Assembly: GCA_937139495.1 (NCBI GenBank)
Contig: CAKZQC010000015.1
Span: 120,455-184,454, forward strand
Reading direction: 5' to 3'
DNA length: 64,000 nucleotides
DNA from: an uncultured Saprospiraceae bacterium
GTDB taxonomy: Bacteria; Bacteroidota; Bacteroidia; Chitinophagales; Saprospiraceae
Every line of letters begins with the position of its first letter. The stretch's first letter is position 1. The notes beneath the pieces were generated by a model. It was not told the DNA's origin and ran no database searches. It saw only the letters and a program-made list of their open reading frames with translations. Below, piece by piece: positions 8,391 through 18,900 of the stretch. Both the position numbers and the translations under genes were made by a program.

Positions 8391-9803
8391 TTATATAATT
8401 TTTTGATTAGAATAGTGAGATAAGCGTTCCCAAGTCGTTTTTGTTTTCCACTCTTTGGGGAAATAATTATTGATTCGTTGTTTTATTTTTTTGACCAATC
8501 CAATAGCTACCAATTGTTCGCTAGAGGCATATTGACAAAGTACCCAACCCTGAACCGTATCAGGCAATTCGGGAGCTTCACCTAGCATGAGTTTCATTGC
8601 GTTTTCCCAATCTAGTACTGCCGTATCAAAAGCAGCAGGATTAACGGCATTGCTAAACGCAAAATAAGGCGTAGGTTTCCAGCCTTTTTTGGTGGGTTCG
8701 AGGCAACTCGTACCAAAGTAAATAACCCGCAATTGCTCTACCAAAAGCTCCAGTTCTTCTTGGTACCCTTTCGGGAAAATATGCAGGGTGTTTTGGTAAC
8801 TAAATAATTGGTATTTTTCTGCTTCTAGCAAATAAGGTTCTGCCGACAAACGGTCTTGTTTACTGACCAATTGCAATACTTTTCGCCTAGATTTTTTGTT
8901 TTTTTGTTTTCCTATACTTGCGGCTGGCTTTTGCAGAATGCTTATCGCAAAACCTTCGCCTTCGACCAAGTGCGGGTAGCAGCGGTAGTTATAAGCTGCT
9001 TTATATTTAATTTCTTGAATACTTTGGGTTTGTTCGGTTGACAGTTGTAGTGATAGGGACGTGGCCCCCAAATTATCAATCGCCCATTGTACATTTTCTT
9101 CATTTTCGGCAGCATTATAAGTACACGTACTATATATCAAGATGCCATTGGGCTTCAAGCTCGCCCATACATCAGCCAAAATTCGGCGTTGTCGAGCGGC
9201 ACACATTTCTACACTGCTAGGCGACCACTCTTCGATACTGTGTGCCAACTTGCGAAACATGCCTTCGCCCGAGCAAGGTGCATCAACCACCATCACATCA
9301 AAAAAATTGGGTAGTCGCTCAAAATGAGCAGGGTCATTATTGGTCACCACACTCTGTGCCGCACCCCATTTTTGTATATTTTCTTTCAGAATTTTGGCTC
9401 TACTACCAATGACCTCATTGCTAACTACCACCGAAGAAGTACTGAATAAATCAAGAAGATGTGTACTTTTGCCCCCAGGAGCGGCACACAAATCAAGTAC
9501 CATGGATTGCTCTGTGGAGCAATATTGTCGTATGGCTTGTTCTAGCAACATTGAGCTAGCTTCTTGTACATAATAACCACCTGCTCTAAAAATAGGATCG
9601 GCGGTGAAAAAAGGACGTTCCGAAAGGTAGTAGCCATCTGCTGCCCAAGGAATGTGGTTCGGTATAGGGGAGCGTAGGGGGAGTTTGCGAGCATTGAGTC
9701 GCAAACTAATAGGAGAGGGCAACGTAAGAGCTTCTGTGAATGCAGCAAAATCTGCCCCCAATTGAGCTTGCATTTGTTCTCTAAACGGATTAGGTAAAAT
9801 CAT
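8391..9803 (-). CDS. rsmF: rRNA cytosine-C5 methyltransferase, RsmB/RsmF (NOL1/NOP2/Sun) family
   Basis: 470 residues. The Rossmann-fold domain binds SAM through APGGKST. The two cysteines of the m5C mechanism are in VVDAPCSGEGMFRK and STCTYN. A C-terminal part (about 300-465) resembles the RNA-binding PUA-like tail of RsmF/YebU, which methylates 16S rRNA. The N-terminal part has the family's PISLRLN signature. As first gene of the unit it presumably carries the promoter for the two-component system behind it. The family is sure; assignment to RsmF rather than RsmB or another paralogue rests on the C-terminal extension and is likely but unproven. Confidence 0.88.
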   Translation of the reverse strand: MILPNPFREQMQAQLGADFAAFTEALTLPSPISLRLNARKLPLRSPIPNHIPWAADGYYLSERPFFTADPIFRAGGYYVQEASSMLLEQAIRQYCSTEQSMVLDLCAAPGGKSTHLLDLFSTSSVVVSNEVIGSRAKILKENIQKWGAAQSVVTNNDPAHFERLPNFFDVMVVDAPCSGEGMFRKLAHSIEEWSPSSVEMCAARQRRILADVWASLKPNGILIYSTCTYNAAENEENVQWAIDNLGATSLSLQLSTEQTQSIQEIKYKAAYNYRCYPHLVEGEGFAISILQKPAASIGKQKNKKSRRKVLQLVSKQDRLSAEPYLLEAEKYQLFSYQNTLHIFPKGYQEELELLVEQLRVIYFGTSCLEPTKKGWKPTPYFAFSNAVNPAAFDTAVLDWENAMKLMLGEAPELPDTVQGWVLCQYASSEQLVAIGLVKKIKQRINNYFPKEWKTKTTWERLSHYSNQKII

Positions 9804-9887
9804 GCTGCAAAAATAAACCTTATTTTTAGTCTTTCTGTTATTTTGTTAACAATCTTTCAGAGATTATTAAAAATGTAGTGCCAACAG

Positions 9888-9895
9888 TATTTTTG
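9888..9895 (+). promoter_or_regulatory. Candidate -7 box (TATTTTTG) upstream of yggS
   Basis: It matches the Bacteroidota -7 consensus TAnnTTTG about 45 nt before the yggS start. No good TTTG element lies at the expected upstream distance, so the support is weak. Confidence 0.25.
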
Positions 9896-9938
9896 GAAAC
9901 AGAAAGCAGCCCTAAATAATTCAACAAAAAACATAACT

Positions 9939-10598
9939 ATGATTAATACCAATAACTACAAAAAGATTACCGAGGTAGCACAAATAAATAAGGCACAACT
10001 AGTAGCCGTCACGAAGACACGTCCGCAAGAAGCTGTTCAGGAACTCTATAAGTTGGGACAACGTATAATGGGTGAAAATAGAGTCCAAGAAATGGTCGAA
10101 AAACAAGCCAACTTGCCAGCAGATATAGCGTGGCACTTGATTGGGCATTTGCAAACCAACAAAGTAAAATATATTGCTCCTTTTGTGGCGATGATTCATG
10201 CTGTGGATAGTATCAAGCTATTGCAAGAAATTGACAAAAGAGCAAAAGAATCCAATCGGGTTATTCCTTGTTTATTGCAATTTCATATTGCACAAGAAGA
10301 CTCTAAATATGGGCTGCATATCCTAGAAGCACAAACGGTGCTGGGCGACCGCAGTCTGAGAGAACTAAAAAACGTACGCATCGCAGGTGTGATGGGCATG
10401 GCAACCAACACAGACGACCAAGCACAAATTCAAAGAGAATTTCAAAACCTCAAAGAAATTTTTGATACGCTGCAAGCACAATATTTTGCCGATTCGCCCG
10501 AATTTAAGGAAATTTCGATGGGTATGTCGGGCGATTATGAATTGGCATTGCAGGAAGGCAGCACCATGATTCGGGTAGGCAGTAAGTTGTATGAATAG
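9939..10598 (+). CDS. yggS: YggS/PROSC-family pyridoxal-phosphate homeostasis protein
   Basis: 219 residues, typical for the family, forming a single alanine-racemase-like TIM barrel. The PLP lysine is in LVAVTKTRP near residue 27. Other signatures are MGENRVQE, the W-H-L-I-G-H-L-Q-T-N-K block, and the phosphate-binding end SMGMSGDYELAL. The protein binds PLP without known catalysis and buffers free PLP and amino-acid pools in the cytoplasm. The ATG at 9939 follows an A-rich leader (AAAAAACATAACT). It is divergent from rsmF and followed by trkA after a 187-nt gap, so it is probably monocistronic. Confidence 0.94.
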   Translation: MINTNNYKKITEVAQINKAQLVAVTKTRPQEAVQELYKLGQRIMGENRVQEMVEKQANLPADIAWHLIGHLQTNKVKYIAPFVAMIHAVDSIKLLQEIDKRAKESNRVIPCLLQFHIAQEDSKYGLHILEAQTVLGDRSLRELKNVRIAGVMGMATNTDDQAQIQREFQNLKEIFDTLQAQYFADSPEFKEISMGMSGDYELALQEGSTMIRVGSKLYE

Positions 10599-10705
10599 GT
10601 GGATTGGGAGTAAATAGTCTATTTTAGGGGTAGCAGTCAACCTATTCTCCAACTACGATTTATTTTAATTACAGATAACATCGTTCTATTCTCCCAAATA
10701 TCTAA

Positions 10706-10713
10706 TATATTTG
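10706..10713 (+). promoter_or_regulatory. Candidate -7 box (TATATTTG) upstream of trkAH
   Basis: An exact match to TAnnTTTG, 73 nt before trkA in a 187-nt gap. A convincing -33 TTTG is not seen at the right distance. Confidence 0.3.
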
Positions 10714-10785
10714 TACCACTTTTAGAAAGAACAAAATATTTTGTGTGGTCGCTATTGGCTGTACAACTACTAAATATAACGTGTA

Positions 10786-12126
10786 ATGAAAATTGTGATT
10801 GCAGGAGCAGGAGCAATTGGTTTTCACTTGGCAGAATTGCTCGCCAAAGAGAATCAAGATATAACGCTAATCGATACCAACGAGGACGTATTGGTTCATG
10901 TGGCTCGTCACCTTGATGTGATGACGGTGCAAGGCGATGCGACCTCCATGAAAATAATGGAGCGTGCAGGAGTCAAAAAAGCCGCTCTTTTTATTTCGGT
11001 AACGACCTCCGAAAAAACCAACTTGTTATCAGCGATACTCGCCAAGCAATTGGGTGTCAAAAATACGATTGCTCGTATTTCTAATATCGAACATTTGCTA
11101 GACGACAATAAACAGCGTTTTAATCAAATGGGCGTCGATGTACTGATTTCGCCAGAAAAATTGGCAGCAGTAGAGGTTGAAAAATTACTACAAAGAGCTT
11201 CTTTTACGGAATCATTTGAGTTTGAAGATGGCAAAATATCGGTCGTTGGGTTTACAGTCGACACGACTTGTCCGCTCATCAATAAAACCATTATTCAGAT
11301 TGACCAAGAAACACCTGATTTCCCATTTAGAGGCATTGCTCTTTTGAGAGATGGACAGACGTTGATACCGAGAGCAGATACTATTATCAAAAAAGGTGAC
11401 CACTTGTATATTTCTACACAAAGTCAGTATCTCAACCAAGCCATGAAGTTCATTGGCAAACAGCTTAAACCAATCAAGAATATCATGATTATTGGTAGCA
11501 CGGCATTGGCGTTGAGAGTGGCACAACAAATAGAGAGAAAATACAATGTGACCATTGTACTCGAAGAGGAGAGCAAAGGAAAAGAGTTTGCTCAACGCCT
11601 AGAAAAAAGTCTAGTGATACATGCCGCACCAAGCGATATTGATATTCTCAAAGAAGAAGGATTGGAACGCATGGACGCATTGATTGCATTGACCGACAAT
11701 GCAGAAACCAATATTATCACGAGCCTAATGGCGGAAGAATTGGGCGTTTACAAAACCATCGCATTAGTCGAAAATGTCAACTATACGCACATTTCCAAAA
11801 ATATTGGTATTGATACCATTATCAATAAAAAATTGATAACCGCCAATAATATTTTCCGTTTTGTACGCAAAGGTCGAGTAGCTGCAGTAGCCAGTATGCA
11901 CGGAGTAGATGCCGAACTGATTGAGTTTGTTATTCACAAAAAGAATCGCTTGCTGGAGCACCCTATCAAAGAGCTGCATTTGCCTACGCAATGTATTATA
12001 GCAGGTGTAGTGCGAGGCGAAGATAGTTTTGTACCTGATGGCAATTTTGTATTTGCTATCGACGATAAAGTAATTGTAATGGCATTGCCAGAGGCAATCC
12101 GACAAGTAGAACAAATATTCAAATAA
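10786..12126 (+). CDS. trkA: Trk potassium uptake regulatory NAD-binding subunit TrkA
   Basis: 446 residues, as in two-RCK TrkA proteins. The first RCK-N domain begins with GAGAIGFHLAELL, a dinucleotide-binding loop followed by an acidic strand end (TLID). RCK-C (TrkA-C) follows at about 140-225. A second RCK-N starts near residue 233 (MIIGSTALALRVA, with a degenerate glycine pattern), and a second TrkA-C ends the protein. It forms the cytoplasmic gating ring of the potassium channel TrkH and responds to nucleotides. trkH begins 3 nt after the stop, so the subunits are coupled. Confidence 0.96.
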   Translation: MKIVIAGAGAIGFHLAELLAKENQDITLIDTNEDVLVHVARHLDVMTVQGDATSMKIMERAGVKKAALFISVTTSEKTNLLSAILAKQLGVKNTIARISNIEHLLDDNKQRFNQMGVDVLISPEKLAAVEVEKLLQRASFTESFEFEDGKISVVGFTVDTTCPLINKTIIQIDQETPDFPFRGIALLRDGQTLIPRADTIIKKGDHLYISTQSQYLNQAMKFIGKQLKPIKNIMIIGSTALALRVAQQIERKYNVTIVLEEESKGKEFAQRLEKSLVIHAAPSDIDILKEEGLERMDALIALTDNAETNIITSLMAEELGVYKTIALVENVNYTHISKNIGIDTIINKKLITANNIFRFVRKGRVAAVASMHGVDAELIEFVIHKKNRLLEHPIKELHLPTQCIIAGVVRGEDSFVPDGNFVFAIDDKVIVMALPEAIRQVEQIFK

Positions 12127-12129
12127 GCG

Positions 12130-13593
12130 ATGGTCAATATAGGAATAGTAAGTAATGTAGTCGGCGTACTACTGGTAGTGTTGGGGTCTTTTATGCTCAC
12201 CGCATTACCGTTTTCGCTCTACTACCAGATGCAAGACACGCTACCAATCATCTACGCTGCTTTGACAACGATGGTAATCGGAGCGGGTATTTGGCAATTC
12301 ACAAAGAATAGCAAAAAGAAAATAGCCAAAAGAGAAGGTTTTTTGATTGTAACGCTGGGGTGGTTTGCCATGTCAGCATTTAGTACCTTGCCTTATACGT
12401 TCAGCGGGACTTTTCCGACGATTACGGATGCACTTTTTGAGTCGGTATCGGGGTTGACCACGACGGGAGCTTCGGTTCTCAACGATATAGAAGCGGTGCC
12501 GAAAGGCATTTTGTTTTGGCGGAGCTTGACGCAATGGTTGGGCGGAATGGGAATTATTGTACTGACGGTGGCTATTTTGCCCCTATTGGGAATCGGTGGC
12601 GTAGAGCTGTTTGTGGCGGAAGCCCCTGGACCTACTTCCGACAAGATACATCCTCGAATCAAGGAGACTGCCAAACGACTTTGGCTAATTTATATAGGGC
12701 TAACAGGGCTGTTAGGGATATTGCTCCTCTTGGGAGGAATGACCTTTTATGATGCCGTCAACCATGCGTTGACTACGATGGCAACAGGTGGTTTTTCGAC
12801 CAAAAATGCGAGTATGGCACATTATGATGTACCTTATATACAGTATATTATTACGTTGTTTATGTTTATAGCAGGGGTCAATTATACGATTACCTATTAT
12901 GGACTCAAACGCAATTTTGGTTTAGTTTGGAAGAGCGACGAATTCAGAGCGTATGTTTATTTGACGCTTATGCTAATCGCTGTCGTAACATTGGTCGTCT
13001 ATAATGTGACGGATTTGGGATTGGAAAAATCATTCAGAGATAGTGCCTTTCAGATAGTATCGGTCGTAACTACTACAGGGTTTGTATCTGCCGATTATAC
13101 GGCTTGGACAGCAGGGATTACTTTGTTATTTTTCTTGTTGCTTTCTTGTGGTGCTTGTGCAGGTTCTACGAGTGGCGGAGTCAAGATTATCCGCTATTTG
13201 GTTATCCTCAAAAACTCCATGCTGGAACTCAAAAGACTGCTACACCCTAGAGCGATTATTAGAGCCAAAGTAGATAAAACATTAGTAACACCTCGTGTAT
13301 TGACACATATTTTGGTGTTCTTGATGCTCTATATTATTACGTTTATAGTTGGGGCTATTATTATGACAATTATTATGGCAGACTTTGAGCAGCCACTATT
13401 GACTGCTTTGGGTGCTGTTGCCACTTCGTTGGGCAATGTCGGTCCTGCTATTGGAGAGCTAGGTCCTGTGGATAATTTTGCGAAAGTGCCAGCAATAGGC
13501 AAATGGGTGTTGGTGTTTTTGATGCTACTCGGACGATTGGAGTTATTTACAGTATTGATTTTATTTACGCCGTATTTTTGGAGGCATAATTAA
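12130..13593 (+). CDS. trkH: Trk potassium uptake channel subunit TrkH
   Basis: 487 residues of polytopic inner-membrane protein. The four pore-loop filter segments characteristic of TrkH/KtrB are visible: TTTGASV, ATGGFST, TTTGFVS and SLGNVGPA. The GACAGSTSGGVK segment between the last two repeats matches the family. It conducts K+ into the cell under control of TrkA, encoded just upstream. The length is standard and all filter glycines are present. Confidence 0.96.
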   Translation: MVNIGIVSNVVGVLLVVLGSFMLTALPFSLYYQMQDTLPIIYAALTTMVIGAGIWQFTKNSKKKIAKREGFLIVTLGWFAMSAFSTLPYTFSGTFPTITDALFESVSGLTTTGASVLNDIEAVPKGILFWRSLTQWLGGMGIIVLTVAILPLLGIGGVELFVAEAPGPTSDKIHPRIKETAKRLWLIYIGLTGLLGILLLLGGMTFYDAVNHALTTMATGGFSTKNASMAHYDVPYIQYIITLFMFIAGVNYTITYYGLKRNFGLVWKSDEFRAYVYLTLMLIAVVTLVVYNVTDLGLEKSFRDSAFQIVSVVTTTGFVSADYTAWTAGITLLFFLLLSCGACAGSTSGGVKIIRYLVILKNSMLELKRLLHPRAIIRAKVDKTLVTPRVLTHILVFLMLYIITFIVGAIIMTIIMADFEQPLLTALGAVATSLGNVGPAIGELGPVDNFAKVPAIGKWVLVFLMLLGRLELFTVLILFTPYFWRHN

Positions 13594-13621
13594 GAGTTAG
13601 ACACGCTCTAAGCCTTAGTTG

Positions 13622-13670
13622 TTGTCGGAAGTCTAACTTCTAGTATCTAACAACAAAGTGGTCTTATTAA
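13622..13670. repeat. Dispersed 49-bp repeat, copy 1
   Basis: It starts TTGTCGGAAGTCTAA and ends GGTCTTATTAA. A second copy at 54592-54640 matches 44 of 49 bases in the same orientation. Each copy lies 55-85 nt upstream of a probable start codon (haemoglobin gene here, a giant adhesin gene there). A GTTAGAC/GTCTAAC inverted pair (about 13605 and 13631) overlaps its left side. It may be a regulatory or small mobile repeat. Confidence 0.7.
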
Positions 13671-13753
13671 AAGCAACGCTAACTTTTATTCTTTCCCTAA
13701 AAATGACGCTAGCTAAAAAGTGTACAGTTTTATATTTCTATAATTACGCACCT

Positions 13754-14161
13754 ATGTCAACTATACCAAAGGATATTACGACCAAAGCTGACTTGCAGCA
13801 GTTGATGGAAGCATTTTATAGCAAGGCGTTGACAGACGACGAGATTGGATATTTGTTTACGGAAGTAGCACAACTTAACATAGAGAAACACTTGCCGTTA
13901 ATTGTCGATTTTTGGCAAAACAATCTGTTAGAGTCCACGGGCTATAAGCGCAATGTATTGCAATTGCATCTTGATTTGCATGCTCAATCAGCCTTGAAAC
14001 CCGCTCATTTTGAGCGTTGGTTGTACTTGTTTGAGCAGACGGTAGATGAACTATTTGTAGGGGCGACCGCCCAAAAAGCAAAAAATAGAGCAGCGTCTAT
14101 TGCTACGGTTATGCAAACCAAAATAGCGAGCCAAGGCGACGGTTCGCCCAAACTATTATAA
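13754..14161 (+). CDS. Group III truncated haemoglobin
   Basis: 135 residues from the ATG at 13754. A longer frame from 13658 exists, but its extra 32 residues run through the dispersed repeat and fit no family N-terminus. The helical pattern matches group III truncated globins: FYSKALTDDEIGYLF early, W-Q-N-N-L-L in the middle, TGYKRNVLQLHLDLHAQ around the distal side, and the proximal haem ligand His85 in KPAHFERWL. The protein binds haem and small gases; cellular roles in this group are poorly defined. thiH starts 4 nt after the stop, so the pair is cotranscribed, an arrangement I do not recognise as standard. Confidence 0.85.
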   Translation: MSTIPKDITTKADLQQLMEAFYSKALTDDEIGYLFTEVAQLNIEKHLPLIVDFWQNNLLESTGYKRNVLQLHLDLHAQSALKPAHFERWLYLFEQTVDELFVGATAQKAKNRAASIATVMQTKIASQGDGSPKLL

Positions 14162-14165
14162 TAAT

Positions 14166-15275
14166 ATGAGTTTCAGAACAATATTTGACCAGCACGATTG
14201 GCAAACCGACAAAGAGAGTATTTACAACAAAACGAGTGCAGATGTAGAAAAAGCATTGAGCACAAGCAAGCGAACGATGGAAGATTTCAAAGCCTTGATT
14301 TCGCCTGCGGCAGCACCTTACTTGGAGCAGATGGCACAGCTGAGTCATCAGTTGACCCTCAAGCGTTTTGGCAAGACCATGCAGCTCTATATCCCGATGT
14401 ACCTCTCCAACGAATGCCAAAATATTTGTACTTATTGTGGCTTTAGTTTAGATAATAAAATTGCCAGAAAAACACTCCTCGGTAGTGAGATATTACAAGA
14501 AATTGAAGTCATCAAAAAGATGGGCTACGAGCACATCCTGCTTGTGACAGGCGAAGCCAACAAGACCGTTGGTATGGAATACTTCAGGCAAGTATTACCG
14601 CTTATTACCGCACATTTTGCTCATGTTTCTATCGAGATACAGCCACTTGACCAAGACGAATATGAGGAAATGTTGGCACTAGGAGTACACACGGTATTGG
14701 TGTATCAAGAGACGTACCACAAGGAAGATTACAAAAAACACCACCCTAAGGGCAAAAAATCAAACTTCTATTATCGACTCGATACGCCTGACCGACTAGG
14801 TAAGGCTGGTATTCACAAGATAGGTTTGGGTGCCTTGTTTGGTCTGGAGGATTGGCGCGTAGATAGCTTTTATACGGCGTTGCACCTTGATTATTTGGAG
14901 CGGACTTACTGGAAAACCAAATATAGTATTTCTTTTCCTCGATTGCGACCTTTTTCGGGAGGGCTCGACCCCAAAGTAGAAATGACAGATAGAGACTTGG
15001 TGCAGTTAATTTGTGCTTATCGCATATTTGATGAAGAAGTAGAGTTGTCTATTTCTACTAGAGAAACGGAAATATTTCGCAATCATGTCATCAAATTAGG
15101 GATTACTTCGTTGAGTGCAGGCTCCAAGACCAATCCAGGAGGGTACTGTATGGCAACCGAATCGCTGGAACAATTTGAAATATCGGACGAGCGCTCGCCA
15201 GCCGAAATGATAAGAGTATTGGAACAAGAAGGCTATGAAGCCGTTTGGAAAGATTGGGAAATGAGTTTTACTTAG
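14166..15275 (+). CDS. thiH: 2-iminoacetate synthase ThiH (radical SAM tyrosine lyase)
   Basis: 369 residues. The radical SAM cluster motif is C84-QNI-C88-TY-C91. Conserved ThiH blocks follow: LLVTGEANKTVGMEYF, VYQETYHKEDYKKHHPKGKKSNF, GLGALFGLEDWR, and the C-terminal ISTRETEIFR and GITSLSAGS. It cleaves tyrosine with SAM to give dehydroglycine for the thiazole ring of thiamine. No other thi gene is in the window and I see no TPP riboswitch upstream. It sits directly after a truncated haemoglobin gene. The iron-sulfur cluster is sensitive to oxygen and NO, which makes that pairing suggestive. Confidence 0.95.
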   Translation: MSFRTIFDQHDWQTDKESIYNKTSADVEKALSTSKRTMEDFKALISPAAAPYLEQMAQLSHQLTLKRFGKTMQLYIPMYLSNECQNICTYCGFSLDNKIARKTLLGSEILQEIEVIKKMGYEHILLVTGEANKTVGMEYFRQVLPLITAHFAHVSIEIQPLDQDEYEEMLALGVHTVLVYQETYHKEDYKKHHPKGKKSNFYYRLDTPDRLGKAGIHKIGLGALFGLEDWRVDSFYTALHLDYLERTYWKTKYSISFPRLRPFSGGLDPKVEMTDRDLVQLICAYRIFDEEVELSISTRETEIFRNHVIKLGITSLSAGSKTNPGGYCMATESLEQFEISDERSPAEMIRVLEQEGYEAVWKDWEMSFT

Positions 15276-15303
15276 AAGTGTAAAAATATACTAAAAAATA
15301 AAA

Positions 15304-15339
15304 AAAGCACGAAATACGCCTAGACGTATTTCGTGCTTT
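15304..15339. terminator. Bidirectional terminator between thiH and a lipoprotein gene
   Basis: AAAGCACGAAATACG pairs perfectly with CGTATTTCGTGCTTT over a 6-nt loop. It lies between the convergent thiH and 15375-15830 genes. An A-run on the left serves as the U-tract for the minus strand. Confidence 0.9.
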
Positions 15340-15374
15340 CTACTTTGAAGTCCGCCAATATTTTAGACCTGCCC

Positions 15375-15830
15375 TTACTTTATGGCTAGCTCATTGACCA
15401 TCTTCCATGCTTCCAACTCCGTATCTTCTTCAAAAATTTCTCTTTTGTAGATTTGTACGGTATTGCGAGTCGTAGTGGCATAATAGTCGGCACCAGCACC
15501 CGCCCACCAACAAGAACAAGCAACCTTGGTATCGGCAGGGATATTTTTCTTAGAAAAGCCATCTTTTGCGATGGGGGTACAAACTCCTTGTTGCTCTATG
15601 GTCTGCTTGACCCCTCGACCTTTGATCGTAATAATAGTCAAGGGCATCTCCTCCGAGTCATCAATGGTATATTCCATGATTACAGGCTCATCTTGATGAG
15701 GATGGTTCTCTTTTTCGACCGCTGTGGTAGGCTCGTCAGTTGTTGGTTGTTTTTCCGTGTCATTGCCTGTAATACAGCTTTGGAGTAATCCAAAAGCAAG
15801 TAAGACGGCTAATAAGGTTAGTTTTTTCAT
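15375..15830 (-). CDS. Lipoprotein of unknown function
   Basis: 151 residues. A lipoprotein signal (positive start, hydrophobic stretch, lipobox LLQSC with the lipidated Cys at 19) is followed by a Thr/Glu-rich linker and a small domain of about 110 residues. The domain contains A-C-S-C-W-W-A-G-A-G-A, with two closely spaced cysteines and aromatics that might bind a metal or form a disulfide. I do not recognise the family. It probably sits in the periplasm or outer membrane. The gene is monocistronic, with hairpins on both sides. Confidence 0.8.
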   Translation of the reverse strand: MKKLTLLAVLLAFGLLQSCITGNDTEKQPTTDEPTTAVEKENHPHQDEPVIMEYTIDDSEEMPLTIITIKGRGVKQTIEQQGVCTPIAKDGFSKKNIPADTKVACSCWWAGAGADYYATTTRNTVQIYKREIFEEDTELEAWKMVNELAIK

Positions 15831-15893
15831 ATCGTTGTCTTTTTGTTTACAATGAAGTTACGACTTTTACTATTGAAAAGAGCGAGAATTAAT

Positions 15894-15927
15894 AAAGGTT
15901 ATTCCGAATCTATTCGGAATAACCTTT
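15894..15927. terminator. Terminator of the 1837-residue secreted protein gene
   Basis: A perfect 16-bp stem (AAAGGTTATTCCGAAT and its complement) around CT, 22 nt past the minus-strand stop of the giant gene. It lies upstream of the lipoprotein gene and separates the two units. Confidence 0.85.
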
Positions 15928-15949
15928 AAACAACTTCATTGAATAAACA

Positions 15950-18900
15950 CTAACGTCTAATCTCAATAGAACCTTTTTGGGGTTGCTTATCTGTGATTTT
16001 TAAGATATAGAAATACGTGCCATTTGGTAGCGGTTGGTCTCGGTGCGTACCTTCCCAATCACTTAGATAGTTGTCTGTTTGATAGACCAAATTTCCCCAA
16101 CGGTTAAAGACGCTCAATGCTGCTTTTTGTTGCACATTATCCAGACATGGAATAATAAAACGGTCATTGCTGCCATCGCCATTAGGCGTAAAAGCATTTG
16201 GAATATAACAGTTTTCTGTTTCTTCTATGTAGAGTACTACTTCAGCAGTGTCACAGATGACAGGACAATTGCTATTGCACACTTGATACGTGAAATATTG
16301 AGTGGTTTTGACACCTGAAATATCTACATCAAAAGATCCATTGCTCAGGTTGGTCAGATCTCCTTGTCCCAAACGTTCTAAAACGATAATTTGCCAATTG
16401 ACGGTCAATATATCATTGGCAGTAACATCTATCGCTTGTTGGGCTCCACTCGTGTTGAGCAAGAAGGTATCTGCTACGGCTAAAGGACTTACTGCATTGA
16501 GCAAAACAGACATCGTATCGGTTAGGTAGTCGGTGCAAGTATTGTAAGATAAAGCCCAAACTAGACGAGTGGTATCATTGACAAAATTACTAGCTAAACT
16601 GAACGGGTTGGTTGGGTTATAAATAATAGTATTGCTATCCAAACTATACCACCTGCCTACTCCTGTAGTAGGTGCGGTCGCATTGAGTGCAATCGTGTCA
16701 GGGCTACAACTAATATCTGCCCCTGCATAAGCTCTGTTGTTGGGTATGGCATCAATCGTAATTTTGATAGTATCAATATCATGTACACCACAAACCCCAT
16801 TGGTAAACTCCCAAAAGAAAGTATAAACACCGGGAGTCAATCCATTGACGGCACTACTAGAGTCCGTAGGGTTTGCAATCGTAATTCCGCTATTAGCTTG
16901 GTTGGTGGGTTGTGTCCATTGAGCGGTACTTATCATGGGGCTATTTCCAGCCAAAGTAATGGTGTTGGCTTCGCACAAAAATTGGTCAAAACCTGCATTG
17001 GCAATATCAGAACTAGGCGACAAGACTTCTATAATAACGGAGTCTGTCGATAAATTGCTACAGCTAGGACTAGACAAACTCCAGTAAAAAACGTGTCTGC
17101 CATCAGGCAAATTAGTAATGGCAGTAGTCGCACTCGCTGGATTTTGTATAGTTGCCGAGCTGTTGGAAGTCCATTGTCCTGTTAGGCTACCTGTGGGCGA
17201 ATTGCCGACCAATATAGTCGAGTCGCTAGTACACAACAGTTGGTCGGTGCCCGCATCGGCAGTCACACTAGAATCTACCAAGCTAATTAAGCTGGTACAG
17301 AAACTTGTATTTCCACTCGAATCCCTAACGGTCAAGGTAACGGTATTGATACCAATATCAGGACAATCAAAACTGCTTTGGTCAATGCTATAACTTGCCA
17401 AACTACAGTTGTCGCTACTTCCCGCATCAATAGTAGCAGCCGTAATATTGATAGCTGCACCACTAAAATAAAGTGTGTCGGCTGCGATACATCGTGCCAT
17501 TGGTGCGATAGTGTCGAGTACAACCAATGTTGTGCTACAACTATCCAAGTTGCCACTTGGGTCACTGACAATCAGCGTGATAGTGGTATTTTGGTTGACG
17601 TAACTACAATCAAAACTGTCTTGTAGCAGGATATAATCAAAAATGCCACAATTGTCGGTACTGTTATTATCTGCTGTTATTGGGTTTAGTATTGCCAAAT
17701 TGCTGATAGGGTCTAAATAAGCATTGACACTCAAGCGACAAGCCGCAACAGGCGGAGCAATATCAATAATGGTAACAGTTGTCGTGCAGCTATCTTGATT
17801 GCCATCCAAATCAGTAGCCAAAAGTGTGACAGGGTTACTGCCCAATTGGTTGCAATCAAAACTTAGGCTAGCTTGCCCGTTGAGGGTCAACACAGGACTA
17901 CTACAGTTATCGACCGAATTATTGTTGATAGAATTGGGGAATAATGTTACGGTACTGCTTGTGAGGTAGAGTGTGTCGGGCTGACACAATGCCACAGGTG
18001 CCATCGTGTCGTACACTTGTACGATAGTACTACAAGTATCAAAATTGCCCGACAAGTCCCTGACGGTGAGTACAACGTTACGGCTGTTGGTCGTTATGTT
18101 AGTCGCATTAAACGTAGCGTTGGCGGCTCCGTTGATCCAGTAACTAATAGAACCAGAACAGTTGTCCAAGCTGTTGAGATTGAACCTGGCAGCGGGTAAA
18201 CTTGCAAAACAATTGCTGTCCAAAAATACGGTAATACTATTGTTGGGTACACAATTGGCAATTGGTATCAAGGTGTCTAGCACGGTTACATTCGCCACAC
18301 ATTGGCTGCTGAGTCCAAATCCATCTGTAACAGTCAACGGCACAGGGTTGACACCCAATTGACTACAATTAAAATTAACGAAAGACTGCCCATTGATACT
18401 GAAATTGACATTGGAGCAGTTGTCAAAACTACCGCCATCTATCTGTTGAGCTGCCAGCTGAACACTTCCTGAACTATTGAGATATAGCGTCGTGTCACTA
18501 CAAACGGCTACAGGAGCCGTATTATCTTCTACAATAATAGTAGCAGAACAGGTATTTTGGCTGCCACTGTTGTCTTCGACCAATAACGTAACGGTATTGT
18601 TACCTAAGTTGGCACAATTCAGTACCAAACTATCGGCTCCGTTGATGAGTCTATTGCTCAGTTGACAAATATCAAAACTACCATTATCAATAGATGATGG
18701 AAAGACGGTTACTTGACTATTGCTGCCCAACTGTACACGCAGCGGATTGGTGCGGCAGTTGGCAATTGGAGCAATCGTATCTATTACCAATACATTGGTT
18801 ACGCAGCTGGCAGTATTGCCATCATTGTCGGTGACCAATACTTGTACCGAATTGTTCCCGATACTATCACAATCGTAATGAATGCGAGTGCTGCCATCTG

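Noticed and set aside
13594..14165. TPP riboswitch for thiH
   Set aside because: No CTGAGA-type or other conserved TPP aptamer core was found upstream of the globin-thiH pair.
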